DNA of 64,000 nt, from the NCBI GenBank assembly GCA_028023455.1, contig JAQFVV010006272.1:4319127-4383126 (forward strand), given 5' to 3'. Of this stretch, positions 11,736 to 23,158 are shown in pieces. This DNA comes from Epiperipatus broadwayi (taxonomy: Eukaryota; Onychophora; Udeonychophora; Euonychophora; Peripatidae). Both the position numbers and the translations under genes were made by a program. The notes beneath the pieces are model-generated. The model made no database searches, was not told the DNA's origin, and saw only the letters and a program-made list of their open reading frames with translations. The stretch's first letter is position 1. Each line of letters begins with the position of its first letter.

Positions 11736-14635
11736 GAACTTTATTCATGTATAGAATATTATTGTTAGCGGTTTTCGATCATCTAGTAAATGAAACCTTT
11801 TATATAATGTCAAAGTTATTTCTATTCAATAAATGAAACAATGACTTAGATATTTAGAAATATATATGATTTATTAAGTTAACTTGAGATATATCTATGA
11901 TTGATTGCAAACGTTATTTGTGTTAAAATGTAAATACAGTGGGTATTATCTCCCTTAGACGACATTAACCTCTCTTACAATGCTATAAAATGAACGTATT
12001 TAATTAGTAATAACAAATAATTTATGGCTTTGTTCTAATGCAGCTATTTATATATCAATAATTTGCAGATTGTATGGGATACCTAAGATTTTTAATAATA
12101 GCACTAGACTACATTTATTTAAAGTTCTTTAAATCCACTATTAATAAAACAACAGCACTTGAACCAATACATAAGTTTATTGAGTTTGATGGCAAACAGT
12201 AATTATGTTTAAGTAATAAAATAGCATTCGCATTTGCGAAATAAGAACGTATGTGGGAAGCTAATTTAGGAAATAATAATTATGGCAGCAATATCGTATC
12301 TGAAAGTGTGAATAAAATATAAAAAATGGCAATCCATTTAGCATAATCATAACAGTACAGTTTAGGAGCATTGATAGGCTTTAACGGGAATGAAATATGG
12401 GAGAGCAGTATGGGTATGATGGCAATGGAGAGATCTATTCTGAAATCCAAGAAGATGCTTCAATTCACAGTTAAAGAAGGCGACTCTCTGCAAACGTTGG
12501 CAGGGTAGGGTCATAAACAACAAAGAATGCACTTTATTGAATTGCCATAGGCTGGACTTTTGCCAGAGCGAACCCTATGCAATAATATCTAGCGCTGAAG
12601 AAGTCCAAAGGGGTTTGCCAAACCTTGTCCTTGGTATTGGAAGTAAAAATGAATGAAGCACAAATATATATAAAACTAAAGGCTGGTATACACGTAACGC
12701 TTGAATTAATATAAATATACATATACTTAAAACTAAGAAATAAAGAATTATCGCCTATTTTTATTGATGAAAACCCAGCATACTGGTATGATTTGAGTTA
12801 CTATATGGATATGGAAGAATTACATTTAATGCTAATATAACAGCTTATAGAACTAGAATATCCCCCCCCCCCTTTGTATTACTTTAAATTACACATAAAC
12901 TTCCCACAATGTATAACTAATATAAATCTTTGGTTTTGAATGCTTTAATAAATAAATACTTTTCATATTATTAAATATATATAAAGTCGGTGGTGGTTAG
13001 TGATTTCAAGAAAGTAATATTAATTTAATTCATATAAATATATTTAAAGTTTTTAGAAGTTAGCGCTATTATTTAATTAATAAAAAAACATTTCTAAGAA
13101 AACGGATTTTTGCTTAGCTTTCTTTCGAAAATAACATTGTACAGTAATTATCAGATTCTGATTTTATTTCCCCACACTTGCAGGCACCCACTATAACAAG
13201 AATAACAAATTTGTTTTAAAAAATACTAGATTAATTACCCTCTGAAAATTAAGAAAGGTTTTCTTTTATTAAAAGAGATAGCGTAAGCATTTGCGATTCT
13301 GGGGGAAATTATCGATATATAATTTAGTATATGAAAATATAAAATATCATAATGAAAATAAAGTATTGCCACATAGATGTGAAATTAAGAAATAATAATT
13401 ATTCAGGAGAGGTTTAATGTAGGAGAGATTACAGCTAAGTTATATAGAGAGAACAAGGTACAATTGACTAAAAGGTAAGAATTTTACAGATTAATTCATA
13501 CTTAATATTAAATTTTACAAATAAAAAAAAGGCTTTACAAAATGTTTAACGAAACAGATAAGTGAAATTTAAAATTATTCAGTAACTTAAGAGTCTAGCA
13601 GCATTTGAAATGATTACCTCTGTACAAACTTGGCTATCCTTTTGATGTTTTTCAGATTTCCCTTGGAGAACTAGATCTAGTTTGACGAGCATAATTATTG
13701 AGGCAGGTAGTAAGTTCAGTATTTAACAAACAGGCATATAATTATAGTCTATGAGTATCGGGATCCATGTGCACAGATTTCAGGAAAGGCCATCTCAAAT
13801 GGCGAGAAAGGTGAAGTGGATTTACTCACGACACATTGAAATTAACGAACGCAAAATTTTTTGGCAACTGCTCTTCTTGACTGTCTTAGTTCCTCTGTCA
13901 AATTAATTCATAATTATCTCATGCCTTGGTATTTGTGGAATCCTTTCTTGATTGGTCATTGCTAATCATTTTCTTTCATCTAATTTCCAAAAGAATTTCT
14001 ATACAAGCTTTTACCCATTGTGATGGAAGATGCCATTGTTAGATAAGTATTCAAACTGAAATTAATTTGATAAAAAAATGTTTGTGACAAAAGTAAATCA
14101 ATTAAGTTTAGTTTCTATATTTGATTTTAGAGAAACTTTTAATTAAATTTATTTTAGAATATTATACAAGATTACGTTTCTCACCTTTAATTAATTTTGA
14201 CTAATTACGATCGCATCTTCCATATTGGATTTAAAATAAAAGTAGAGTTTAATAGCAAAAATAATTTAAAAACAAAATTTTATAGAATGACATATAACGA
14301 ACTTTTTGTAGTAATTGTTTGCTCATTATGTTTGTCTCTACAATATCTCTGTATATGAGTTGCAATCAATAAATAATTACTATAACTTTTATACAATAAA
14401 AAAATACAGAACATATAATATATTTTGATATTATAAGTCCGTTATAATTAATCCCCCGTTACCTATTGCATATACATATTCCCTCTTTAAATACTATATT
14501 TATTACTTTTATTTTTTTGTGTGTGTATTTAAATTCAGATATTTATGCATATATCTTCGTTAATAAGTTAGTTAATAATAATCAAAAAAAAGACAAAAAA
14601 AAATGTGTTAGTGAACGGAATATATACGCAAGAAT
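11736..14635. other. No gene supported
   Basis: Mostly AT-rich. Mixed-composition patches at 12380-12720 and 13730-13900 are unrecognised. A run of 11 C lies at about 12862. A polypyrimidine plus AG followed by a short open stretch near 13184 resembles a splice acceptor, but nothing downstream looks like a protein. Confidence 0.45.
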
Positions 14636-14712
14636 AGGGTTTAAATTTAGTTTGGTAGCAGAAGATTTGAGGTGGGCTGTGAAGCACAATCTGAATCTCA
14701 GATTCCACTTCA
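14636..14712 (+). repeat. Dispersed repeat fragment (relative at 57705-57800)
   Basis: The phrase gaggtgggctgtgaagc and surrounding bases match the reverse complement of 57705-57800 (gagtgggctgtgaagc, then gatctgagtatcag). It directly abuts the broken end of the minus-strand RTE copy. A 98-codon ORF spanning it is not supported as a gene. Confidence 0.6.
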
Positions 14713-17121
14713 ATATGATCTACTGTACTAAAACTACTTTTAAATCCAGTGTGTTCTTTTAAATCCAGCGTGTTATTTTAATTGGTTGAAATCCAAAGTT
14801 CTCTGCAGATGAATTGTATGTAATTAGCTTGGTGAAAGTTTTGTATAAAACTAGTAAAAGATGGATAGATCTGTAGTTTATATCTTCTTTATCACCTTTT
14901 TTTAAATATTAATAGTAATATTGCATTCTTCCAATTATCTGGTACATCTTTATCATTTAAACATTTGGTAAATAACTTTGCCAAAAAAATTATATTTCTT
15001 CACCTGAATTCCATCATTACTTAGAGATTTTCCTTTCTTCATCAATTTAATTGCATGTCTCACTTCTTTATTTAAAATCCTGGGAATTTCAGAAGATATA
15101 ATAATTGTAGGAAGTACTTGATCTTTGTTACTATATAATTTTTGTAGAGCTCCTGTATCCATTTCATGACATCTCTCTTTTTAATAATAGTTTCATCTAT
15201 TTTTCTTAGTACAGAAATAAATTTTTTACCAATATCAAAATGTTGTCTTACACTCTTGAGACATTTATTCTTTTCTACAGCTTTCCTTGCTAATTTACAA
15301 TCCATCACCACCATTAACAACCATTATCAATCCACTGCAGAATGATGGTCTCTCCAATTTCAATCCAACTTTTCCAATCTCTAGCCTCTCTTCTCCACAT
15401 CACCCTGCACACTTTATTTCATTCATCATCTCACATGTTGTCTCTTTATGGGTTTTTTACAATGTCTTGGAATATAGTTTAAGATTTCAATTGCTCATCT
15501 ATTATAATTTCTTCTATCAATATGGCAGCACAACTCCACTTTAGACTTTTGATTCTTTCAATGATGCTAAGTAATACCTGTTTGTTCCCTTATTCATGTA
15601 TTGCATTTTTGATCTCTTCTTATTGCTCCTAACACAATATCACTATCAATTCTTTTTCACATCATTTTACTAAATTCGAGATATTCAATCCTTATTAATG
15701 CATCATTTTTATATATCTTCATATTCATTTTTTTTTTCATAAATTTTCTAGTCTCAGTAGAAATTTTATAGGTCAATTGCTGCTTCTTTCTACCAGTTAT
15801 CTTTGTTGCAATTTTTAAAAGAGTATCAGTTATTTTCCTATTCATTTCATTAAAATCTGAATCATCTTCAAAATCTGCTAATATTTGAAAACGATTATGC
15901 AAGTTCTAATTTAAATTCATTAGAATGTTTCTGAAGATTAGGAATATCAACTGTGAATGCATTAATATGTATCTTACTTTTTAATTGATGATCACTTCCT
16001 GTGTTGAATTTATTAAAAACATTACAATATTGAAATATGTATTTTGTGTTAGTCAAAATATAATCCAATTCTGCTACTCGTTTGTAATGGATACTTCCAT
16101 GTCTATTTTCTTTTTAACATTTTCTCAAAAAAAGAATTCATAATATATAAAGGTTTTTTTTTCCTGCAAACTCCACAAATCTATGTCCTCTCTCATTTCT
16201 ATTACCATAACCAAATTCACTTTTATCTTTTACTTTTTTTATCAATTCTGTCATGAAAGTCACCCATAATAATTTTAAAATGTTATTTAGTCTTATGAAA
16301 AGCCTTTTGTACATCCATATAAAATTTTTCTACTATTTCATCATTATGAGAACACTGTTGGGGCATAAACCTGAATCATCTGTATTTGATATCTGCTCTA
16401 AGATTATCATTCTGTCCAATACACTATCAACTTCTACAATGTTGTTCTGCCACTTTTTATTTATAAATCCTATTCCATTTCTACTTCTAATATTTGTGCC
16501 TTTGTAGTAAAGTACACTTCTTAAATCAATTGTCTCTTTACAATTTCTTCTAACTTTACAAAGTCCAATATGTCCCATTTAACATGAGACAGTTCTTCCA
16601 ATTCTTAGAATCTTCCTTTACTTGAAAGTGATCTATAATTGTTAGTATCTAAATAAAAAGTCATCATCAAAGGGCAGCCTGGATCCACAATCATTGCATT
16701 CTTAGCACTCTCCACCTTTGCCACCATCTGCTGCCTTGGCTAGTAACTTTACAGCCTCCTGACTATAAAAGTCATGATTTATTTTTGTCTGTCATTATTG
16801 TAAATATATATTAAAAAAAAAAATTCATTCGTACACACATTCCTTCTGCCTTATCAAGCAACTGAGAAGAAAGACCATGGTGTTTCTTGATCTTAAACTC
16901 AGAGATAAAAAGGCAATAAATTCACAACATTGGCTAATACATGTTGGTGAGCAGCCCATCTATTTTTGTATATTATATGAATAATAACATAGTAATGATA
17001 GCTGCAATGGCAAGAATATATGGAGTGGGCATTAGGAATTTGCCCTACTTGCCTCCTTTAAGACCTCCATGAGAAATCAATGTGTGTCATTTTAGTTACC
17101 AGCAAACTCCTTTCTGCAGCC
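14712..17121 (-). mobile_element. RTE LINE copy, 3'-truncated, inverted relative to 17303-20602
   Basis: The minus strand from 17121 down follows the same order as the plus copy: 5' region (to about 16800), endonuclease part (16578-16333 reads GLCKVRRNCKETIDLRS and LYYKGTNI), linker (15902-15657 reads TDTLLKIATKITGRKKQQL), then after an interruption KLARKAVEKNKCLKSV (15300) and SSEIPRILNKEVRHAIKLMK (15090). It stops inside the RT domain near 14712, so the 3' half is missing. Many stops and frameshifts make it non-functional. A separate RTE 3' fragment is nested at 15300-15640. Confidence 0.85.
15300..15640 (-). mobile_element. Nested RTE 3'-end fragment
   Basis: This stretch interrupts the linker region of the older minus-strand copy. 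On the minus strand it matches about 20250-20590 of the plus element, beginning gtgttaggagcaataagaag and ending at the tail (cactgcag...gataatggttg, then a short ggtgatgg). The host copy continues on both sides. About a dozen host bases (relative to 18855-18868) appear to be missing at the junction. It is a short, severely 5'-truncated insertion in the same orientation as its host. Confidence 0.8.
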
Positions 17122-17323
17122 AATATAGTCATTACTATAAACTAATTATTTACTACTATGTCCATAATAAATCATGCATTTTATTGTAGCTTTGCCATTA
17201 ACTACATTTCTCAAATTACTAATCTCAGAAATCAAACACATTTCTATGTCCTAATCAAAGTACCTACATTCATGACTATATACTTCATGGTGATAAACAC
17301 CTGGCTGCAGAAAGGAGTTTGCT
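17101..17323. repeat. Head-to-head RTE junction (inverted repeat)
   Basis: The 21 bases at 17101-17121 are the exact reverse complement of 17303-17323, and homology continues outward through the two RTE 5' regions (about 16800-17121 against 17303-17640). The spacer (17122-17302) is unrelated AT-rich DNA, except that atgactatat (17272-17281) mirrors 17124-17133. Confidence 0.9.
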
Positions 17324-17594
17324 ATTAACTGAAAGGAGACCCTTTGATTCCTCTTGGAGGCCTTAAAGGAACCGAGCAGGGCAAATTCCTAATGTCCACT
17401 CCATATGTTCTTGTCGTTGCAGCTGTTATTACTATATGTTTATTCATATAGTATACGAACATGGATGGGCTGCTCACCAACACGCATTAGCCAGCGTGGT
17501 GAGTTTATTGGCTTTTTACCTCTGAGTTTAAGATCAAGAAACACCATGGTCTTTCTTCTCAGTGCCTGATAAGGCAGAATGAATGTTTGTGTAA

Positions 17595-18608
17595 ATGATA
17601 AAGATTTTTCCCAATTATACAATTATGACAGACAAAAATAAAGCATGGCTCTTAATCCCAGGAGGCTGTAAAGTCACCAACCAAGGCAGCAGTTGGTGGC
17701 CGAAGGCGGAGGGTGCTAAGAATATCCTGGAGGCGGACCCAGGCTGCCATTTGATGATGACTTTTTATTTAGGTACTTACAACTGCAGATCACTTTCAAG
17801 TGAAGGAAGATTGCAAGAATTAGAAGAAGAACTCTCTTATATTAAATGGGATATTATTGGACTTTGTGAAGTTAGAAGAAAAGGTGAAGAGACAATTGAT
17901 TTAAAAAGTGGACATATGCTCTATTATAAAGGCACAAATATTGGAAATACAAGTGGAGTAGGATTCATTATAAATAAAAAGTAGAAGAACAATATTGTGG
18001 AGATTGATGGTGTATCAGACAGAGTGGCAAGATTAGTTATACAACTTAATAGCAGATATCAAATGCAGATAATTCAGGTTTATGCCCCAACAGGTTCTCA
18101 CAGTGATGAAGTAGTAGAAGATTTTTATATGGATGTACAAAAGGCTTTTGATCAGAGTAAACAACATTTTAAAATTGTTATGGGAGATTTTAATGCTAGA
18201 ATTGGTAAACAAATGAAAGATGAAAGTGTTGTAGGTAATTTTGGTTATGGTAATAGAAATGAGAGAGGACATAGACTTGTGGAGTTTGCAGAGAAGGAAA
18301 AACTTTATATTATGAATTCTTTTTTTGAGAAAAATGTTAGAAGGAAATGGACATGGAAGCATCCAAATGAAGGTACAGCAGAATTGGATTATATTTTGAC
18401 TAACAGGAAATACATATTTCAAGATTGTAATGTTCTTAATAAATTTAACACAGGAAGTGATCATCGATTAGTAAGGGGTAAGATACATGTTAATGTAAAA
18501 CTAGAGAGACAAAAATTATTAAGAAAAACTATATTTACAGTTGATATTCCTAATCTTCAGAAACATTCTAATGAATTTAAATTAGAACTAATCGGTTTCA
18601 AGTATTAG
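17595..18608 (+). pseudogene. RTE endonuclease domain (one internal stop)
   Basis: This is the AP-like (exonuclease-endonuclease-phosphatase fold) endonuclease that nicks target DNA. Visible motifs in order: TYNCRSLS (about residue 59), IGLCEVRR with the metal-binding Glu, IIQVYAPTG, IVMGDFNARIG, LDYILTNRK and GSDHRLV with the catalytic Asp-His. The frame is open from 17595 to 17981, interrupted by TAG at 17982-17984, then open in the same frame to 18608. Close to 18590 the plus copy lacks five bases present in the minus copy, which throws the frame. The true start may lie upstream, and the first ATG at 17595 is only the first in frame. Confidence 0.9.
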
Positions 18609-18631
18609 TAGATTTTGAACATGATTCAGAT

Positions 18632-19036
18632 TTGAATGAAATTAATATGAAAATAACTGATACACTTTTAAAAACTGCAACAAAGATAGCTGGTAGAAAA
18701 AAGCAGCAATTGACTAATAAAATTTCTACTGAGACTAGAGAACTTATGAAGAAAAGAAGGAATATGAAGATATGCAAGAATGATGCATTAAAAAGAATTG
18801 AATATCTCGAATTTTGTAAAATGGTGCGGAAAAGAGTTGAAAATGATATAAGAAAGTATAACTGTGAACTAGCAAGAAAAGCTGTAGAAGAAAATAAAAG
18901 TCTTAAGAATGTAAAACAACATTTTGGTATTGGTAGGAAATTTATATCTGCAATAAGGAAAAAAGATGGAATTATTACTAAAAAGAGGGATGACATTATG
19001 AAATTGGTAGAAGATTTTTATCAAGAATTATATTAG
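18632..19036 (+). pseudogene. RTE linker between endonuclease and RT
   Basis: This is a basic, helical stretch (KITDTLLKTATKIAGRKKQQ, then ELARKAVEENKSLKNVKQHF) that joins the endonuclease to the RT in RTE elements. The minus-strand copy has the same order of segments. Its downstream frame is lost at 19034-19036, where an extra T relative to the minus copy creates a stop. After that point the reading SNKEQVPPISITSSELPRIL can be followed in another frame toward the RT. Confidence 0.8.
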
Positions 19037-19120
19037 TAATAAAGAACAAGTACCTCCTATATCTATTACATCTTCCGAATTGCCCAGAATTTTAAATGAA
19101 GAAGTGAGAAATGCAATTAA

Positions 19121-20578
19121 ATGTATAAAAAAGGAAAGGCTCCAGGTAATGATGGAATTATAATTGATATATTAAAAGAAGCAGGTGAAGAAACAGAAAA
19201 AATATTAGCAAAGTTATATACCAAATGTCTAAATGATAAAGATGTACCGGATGATTGGAAGAATGCAGTAATAATATTAATATTTAAAAAAGGTGATAAA
19301 GAAGATATTAGAAATTACAGACCTATCAGCCTTTTATCAGTTTTATATAAAATTTTTACCAAGATAATTACAACTCGTCTACAGAGAACCTTGGATTTTC
19401 ACCAACCAAGAGAACAAGCTGGATTTAAAAGTGGTTTTAGTACAGTAGATCATATTCAAGTATTGGGAGAAGTTATAGAAAGGACAAATGAATATGAGTT
19501 GTCATTATGTTTTGGATTTGTAGATTATGAAAAGGCATTTGATTCTATAAACATTTCTTCAGTGATTAAAGCATTGGATCATCAAGGTATAGATCCAGGA
19601 TATTGTCATATTTTAAAGAATATTTATAAAAATGCAACAGCAACAATTAGATTACATAATGATACTGGGAAAGTCAACATTGAGAAATGTGTAAGACAAG
19701 GTGACTCCATATCTCCAAAACTTTTTACAGCAGTGCTGCAAGAAGTATTTTGTGGATTAAAATGGGAAACTAAAGGAGTGAAAGTAAATGGAGATTATTT
19801 AAGTCATTTAGATTTCGCAGATGATGTAGTTGTTTTTGCAAATAATGCTTCCGAGCTGCAGGAAATGTTGCAGGAGTTATCAGATGAAAGTAGGAGAGTA
19901 GGACTAAAGATAAATGTTAAAAAGACTAAAGTAATGTTTAATCGATTTGCTCAAAATATGAAAATAAAGATTGATTATGATGAATTAGAAGAAGTTAAGA
20001 GTTACAAATACCTTGGTCAGATTATTAATACAGATGGAAACATAATAGAGGAAATTAATCATAGAATTAAACTTGGTTGGAGTGCTTTTGGTAGAAATAA
20101 CTTGATATTAAAAGGAAATATGCCTATGTGTTTGAAAAGAAAGGTTTTTAACAAATGTGTTTTACCAGTTCTTACTTATGGATCTGAGACTTGGACACTT
20201 AATAGAAGATCAATACAGAGACTTCAGACCACTCAAAGAAGTATGGAGAGATGTATGTTGGGAGTAACAAGAAGAGATCGAAAACGCAGTGTATGGGTAA
20301 GAGAACAAACAGGTGTTACTGACCTCATTGAAAAAATTAAAAGATTGAAGTGGAGTTGGGCTGGACATATTGCTAGAAGAGATGATAATAGATGGACAAT
20401 TGAAATTTTAAACTGGATTCCAAGAGATTGTAAAAGACCCAGAAGGAGACCACATGTAAGATGGATGGATGAAATAAGAAAATGTGTAGGGGTGATGTGG
20501 AGAAGAGAAGCTAAAGATCAGAGAAGATGGATTAAACTTGGAGAGACCTTCATCCTGCAGTGGATTGATAATGGTTGA
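19121..20578 (+). CDS. RTE reverse transcriptase, partial ORF (485 codons)
   Basis: The ORF carries RT motifs in order: KAPGNDGI (finger), DWKNAVIILIFKKGDKED, NYRPISLLSVLYKIF, REQAGFKSGFST, FGFVDYEKAFDSI (first catalytic Asp), VRQGDSISPKLF, LDFADDVVVF with the FADD catalytic pair (19814-19825), LKINVKKTKVM, and YKYLGQIINTDGN. The C-terminal domain has the RTE signature WAGHIARRDDNRW and ends WIDNG at 20578, immediately before the tgatga tail. All catalytic residues look intact. However, the upstream frame (AIKCIK) is one base out at about 19125, so the ATG at 19121 is an artefact of that frameshift and not a native start. Confidence 0.92.
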   Translation: MYKKGKAPGNDGIIIDILKEAGEETEKILAKLYTKCLNDKDVPDDWKNAVIILIFKKGDKEDIRNYRPISLLSVLYKIFTKIITTRLQRTLDFHQPREQAGFKSGFSTVDHIQVLGEVIERTNEYELSLCFGFVDYEKAFDSINISSVIKALDHQGIDPGYCHILKNIYKNATATIRLHNDTGKVNIEKCVRQGDSISPKLFTAVLQEVFCGLKWETKGVKVNGDYLSHLDFADDVVVFANNASELQEMLQELSDESRRVGLKINVKKTKVMFNRFAQNMKIKIDYDELEEVKSYKYLGQIINTDGNIIEEINHRIKLGWSAFGRNNLILKGNMPMCLKRKVFNKCVLPVLTYGSETWTLNRRSIQRLQTTQRSMERCMLGVTRRDRKRSVWVREQTGVTDLIEKIKRLKWSWAGHIARRDDNRWTIEILNWIPRDCKRPRRRPHVRWMDEIRKCVGVMWRREAKDQRRWIKLGETFILQWIDNG

Positions 20579-20603
20579 TAATGATGATGATGATGATGAT
20601 GAT
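20576..20603 (+). repeat. RTE 3' tail, (TGATGA)n
   Basis: The stop codon merges into a tandem tga/gat repeat. This is the short-repeat tail typical of RTE/BovB-like elements, and cat-type counterparts occur at the ends of the minus-strand fragments. Confidence 0.85.
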
Positions 20604-20739
20604 AAACACCTTTAGATTTTAAATTCTTTACTTCTAATGATAAATTATTATATCTATCACTACTATCTTTGAAAAAACTTGGTCTTTTATTTTATACTGC
20701 ATCAGATCTAAGGACATAATATTAATACTTGACTTTTTA

Positions 20740-21415
20740 ACCTTTATATCCCTTATTCCTGTCTATTCTTTACCTTCTCAAACTCTTTATTATTAATTTG
20801 TTGATACTCATTTAACTTAGTCTCTAGGAATCTACCTTTATTTTGGCAATCCAATCTATACTTTTATGTTTTAATTTCTATCTCTTGAGTCCAATTTTGC
20901 ACTTTTCCTATACTAAGTTATTGCTATTTATTTGCATTTGACTTTGAGCTTCTTCCATTTTAATCTCTAATTTATTAAACTTAATGTTCAATAAATTTAT
21001 TTGCTTATGTCCCATTTTTATTTCATGAACTAACTCTGTTTGCACTTGCTTGATTTCTTGTCTTAATCTATTCTCTAATTCATATTAACCATCTTCAATC
21101 TTCATTACTAACATTTCCTGACCTTGCTTCATTTTCTCTTTCCTGACTTAGTTTCATTTCCATTTGATTTTCATCAATTTTATTCATTAGATCTTCAGAT
21201 AATATTTCCTGATTTTCATTGAGTTTATTCATTAAATCTCTTGATAATCTTTCCTGGATATGCTCCCACATTTCTTAATTTTTATTGATCTTATTCATTA
21301 AGCTTTGTAATGTTGCCATTATTGATTCATTTTGAGCAGTTTTTTTATGTGACAGAGACTTCATTAACTTCTCTGTCCTAAAATATCTAACTCTTTCTCA
21401 TTTACCATAATCTAT
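20740..21415 (-). pseudogene. Decayed coiled-coil ORF, possibly gag-like
   Basis: Read on the minus strand from about 21415 this gives MVNEKELDILGQRS, then a Gln/Glu/Lys/Asn-rich helical run with repeated phrases (ERLSRDLMNKLNENQ, EILSEDLMNKIDENQ), followed by stop-broken but still charged sequence down to about 20740. The repeat spacing suggests a coiled coil. Such N-terminal coiled coils occur in gag-like ORFs of some retroelements, but no nucleocapsid or polymerase follows, so that identity is a guess. At least four stops or frameshifts. Confidence 0.4.
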
Positions 21416-21730
21416 TTTATATTTATTTCTTTATTTTAAAAAGGAAAGAATATGATATCCCTCCTCAAGCCAATATTTTAGACCAAATGAGATAAATAAC
21501 TTGTTTTCTCTACTATACTTTATATGCATTATTGCTAATTAACTAGACAGGGTGCAGCAAAACAAAATGCATTTTGAATTCAGTACAATGAAATCAGTAA
21601 ACTCATCTATTTTGGTTTTTATCACAGGAAAATGTTTTATTTGCAGGCTAGTATTATTAAGAGTGAACTTTAAATGAGGATAGCTTCCAACATAATTTCT
21701 GAGATAATTTAATGGATATCTAGTCTATCT

Positions 21731-22000
21731 TCATACTTCATTCTCTGATTTGGTTTTCATCATCATTATGTTTGGATTGTATAGGTGTTGGAATTGTATT
21801 CTTGGATTATTATCATCTGAATTAGTCAGTTCATCAATAATGCATGGCACTTTATAGTCATACTTCAATTGATTTTTGTGACTAAATGTCCATCCAGAGT
21901 TTGGATGACTGTTTACATGCCTTTGCCATAATAACTTTTGTTTAAACCCATTCAATGGCCCCACTGAACATGCAGTACTGCACTCAGATACTTATCTACA
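21731..22000 (-). pseudogene. Possible zinc-finger-like coding remnant
   Basis: On the minus strand a 77-codon ORF begins MGPLNGFKQKLLWQRHVNSH. Just upstream in frame are two Cys codons (C-S-T-A-C), giving a C-x3-C ... H-x3-H pattern with an unusually long gap. The rest (VPCIIDELTNSDDNNPRIQF) is not recognised. It may be a broken retroposed exon or chance. Flanking frames are closed. Confidence 0.2.
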
Positions 22001-23158
22001 TTTCATCATTTTCATTTTTGCCTTTCATTATGCTGATCATGCCCGAGTGACTTCATCCTTTCTGGCATGTCTTTATTTTATGGAATCAGTATTAATGGAT
22101 TTTGTACTTAATGTCTTTAACAGGCTGTCAAATGTAAGATTTAAAGATTTTTTTTTTCATTTTCCTGATTTTTGGGTCACTGCTATGCACCTCACCTAGC
22201 ACTTAAGTGCAGCTATCTGGAGATATTATCATTCATTTTTGCCCCAGACAATACATTTATTTACAATTGGAATCTTTAGCCTATGCATATATTAGATTAG
22301 ATGCAAGTTCTTTTAATCTTTTATATAGTCAACAGTGCTCAGCCTAAGTAGTTGAACCAGTCATATCCTTAATATTTTGCCTGGTTCTACTGGAGAAATA
22401 ACAAGAGATAAATATGTTTTTTTTTTAATATAAACAATTTTACTCTAGCATCTCCCTGTAGGATGAATTAGGTTACCCTTGGTAATTTGTTATCATTTTA
22501 TTAGTGAGATGCAGTTGATGATTACCTTATTTATTAACAACAAAGTAAGTATTTTTAGATACAATAGGCATTTAGGATGCATAATTCAGTTCCAGTAATA
22601 TCAGCATGACAGTAATAGTAAGTGAACTTTTAGGGTTGAATTAGTGCCTCTCAAGCCTTTTACATTGTCTATATTGAGCTTATAAAATCTCACTTTGCCC
22701 CTTGAGTTTTTGAGAATTGGCTGTCCCATTCTTTTCACTATCTTGCTATTTCTTCATTAAGCAAGAAGTCTCCATCTGATTACACAATTGCAATTTTTTA
22801 AAACTGTGTGTATATATATATATAAGACCTTTGAATGTGTGTATGTTTACATTTTTCGGCTCTTCTAGTACTTTATTTGGGAAGTCCTTCAATAAATTTT
22901 TGACTAGAGATGTCATACATATTTTTGTTTTAATCATGTGGACCTCTGCTTTTATAAACAGCATGTCTATTCTCTTTTGAACAAAAGATTTAATAATTTT
23001 ATTATTTGATTGACCTGCTTGTACTATTGACCATTTACTTTAATATTATTTCATTAGCAATCATGGTTTACTCTTAGTCTGATTTATAAAACTTTTGAGG
23101 GTAAACTATGTTACATATCCAACTTGTTTTTTTTTCGTGCTTAAACATTATGCAACTT
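22001..23158. other. No gene seen
   Basis: AT-rich with some mixed-composition patches (22620-22740). The 72-codon minus-strand ORF at 22746-22964 has no recognisable features. Confidence 0.45.

Larger units (their letters stand above)
17303..20603 (+). mobile_element. Near-full-length RTE-clade LINE
   Basis: A non-LTR retrotransposon with the RTE plan: 5' region, AP-like endonuclease, linker, reverse transcriptase, a C-terminal WAGHIARRDDNRW-type motif and a 3' tail of tandem tgatga repeats (20576-20603) instead of poly(A). The element would copy its RNA by target-primed reverse transcription. Here it is disabled by one in-frame stop (17982-17984) and at least three frameshifts (near 18590, 19030 and 19125). 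Four further pieces of the same family occur in the window (10.5, 14.7, 15.3 and 24.4 kb). Confidence 0.92.

Noticed and set aside
13170-13220. Splice acceptor-like ttccccacacttgcag with a short open stretch on the plus strand
   Set aside because: The downstream reading ends after about 11 codons without protein character.
14466-14762. 98-codon plus-strand ORF
   Set aside because: It spans AT-rich DNA, a dispersed repeat and the antisense end of an RTE copy.
18033-18996. Minus-strand ORFs of 132-143 codons
   Set aside because: They are antisense shadows of the RTE endonuclease and linker.
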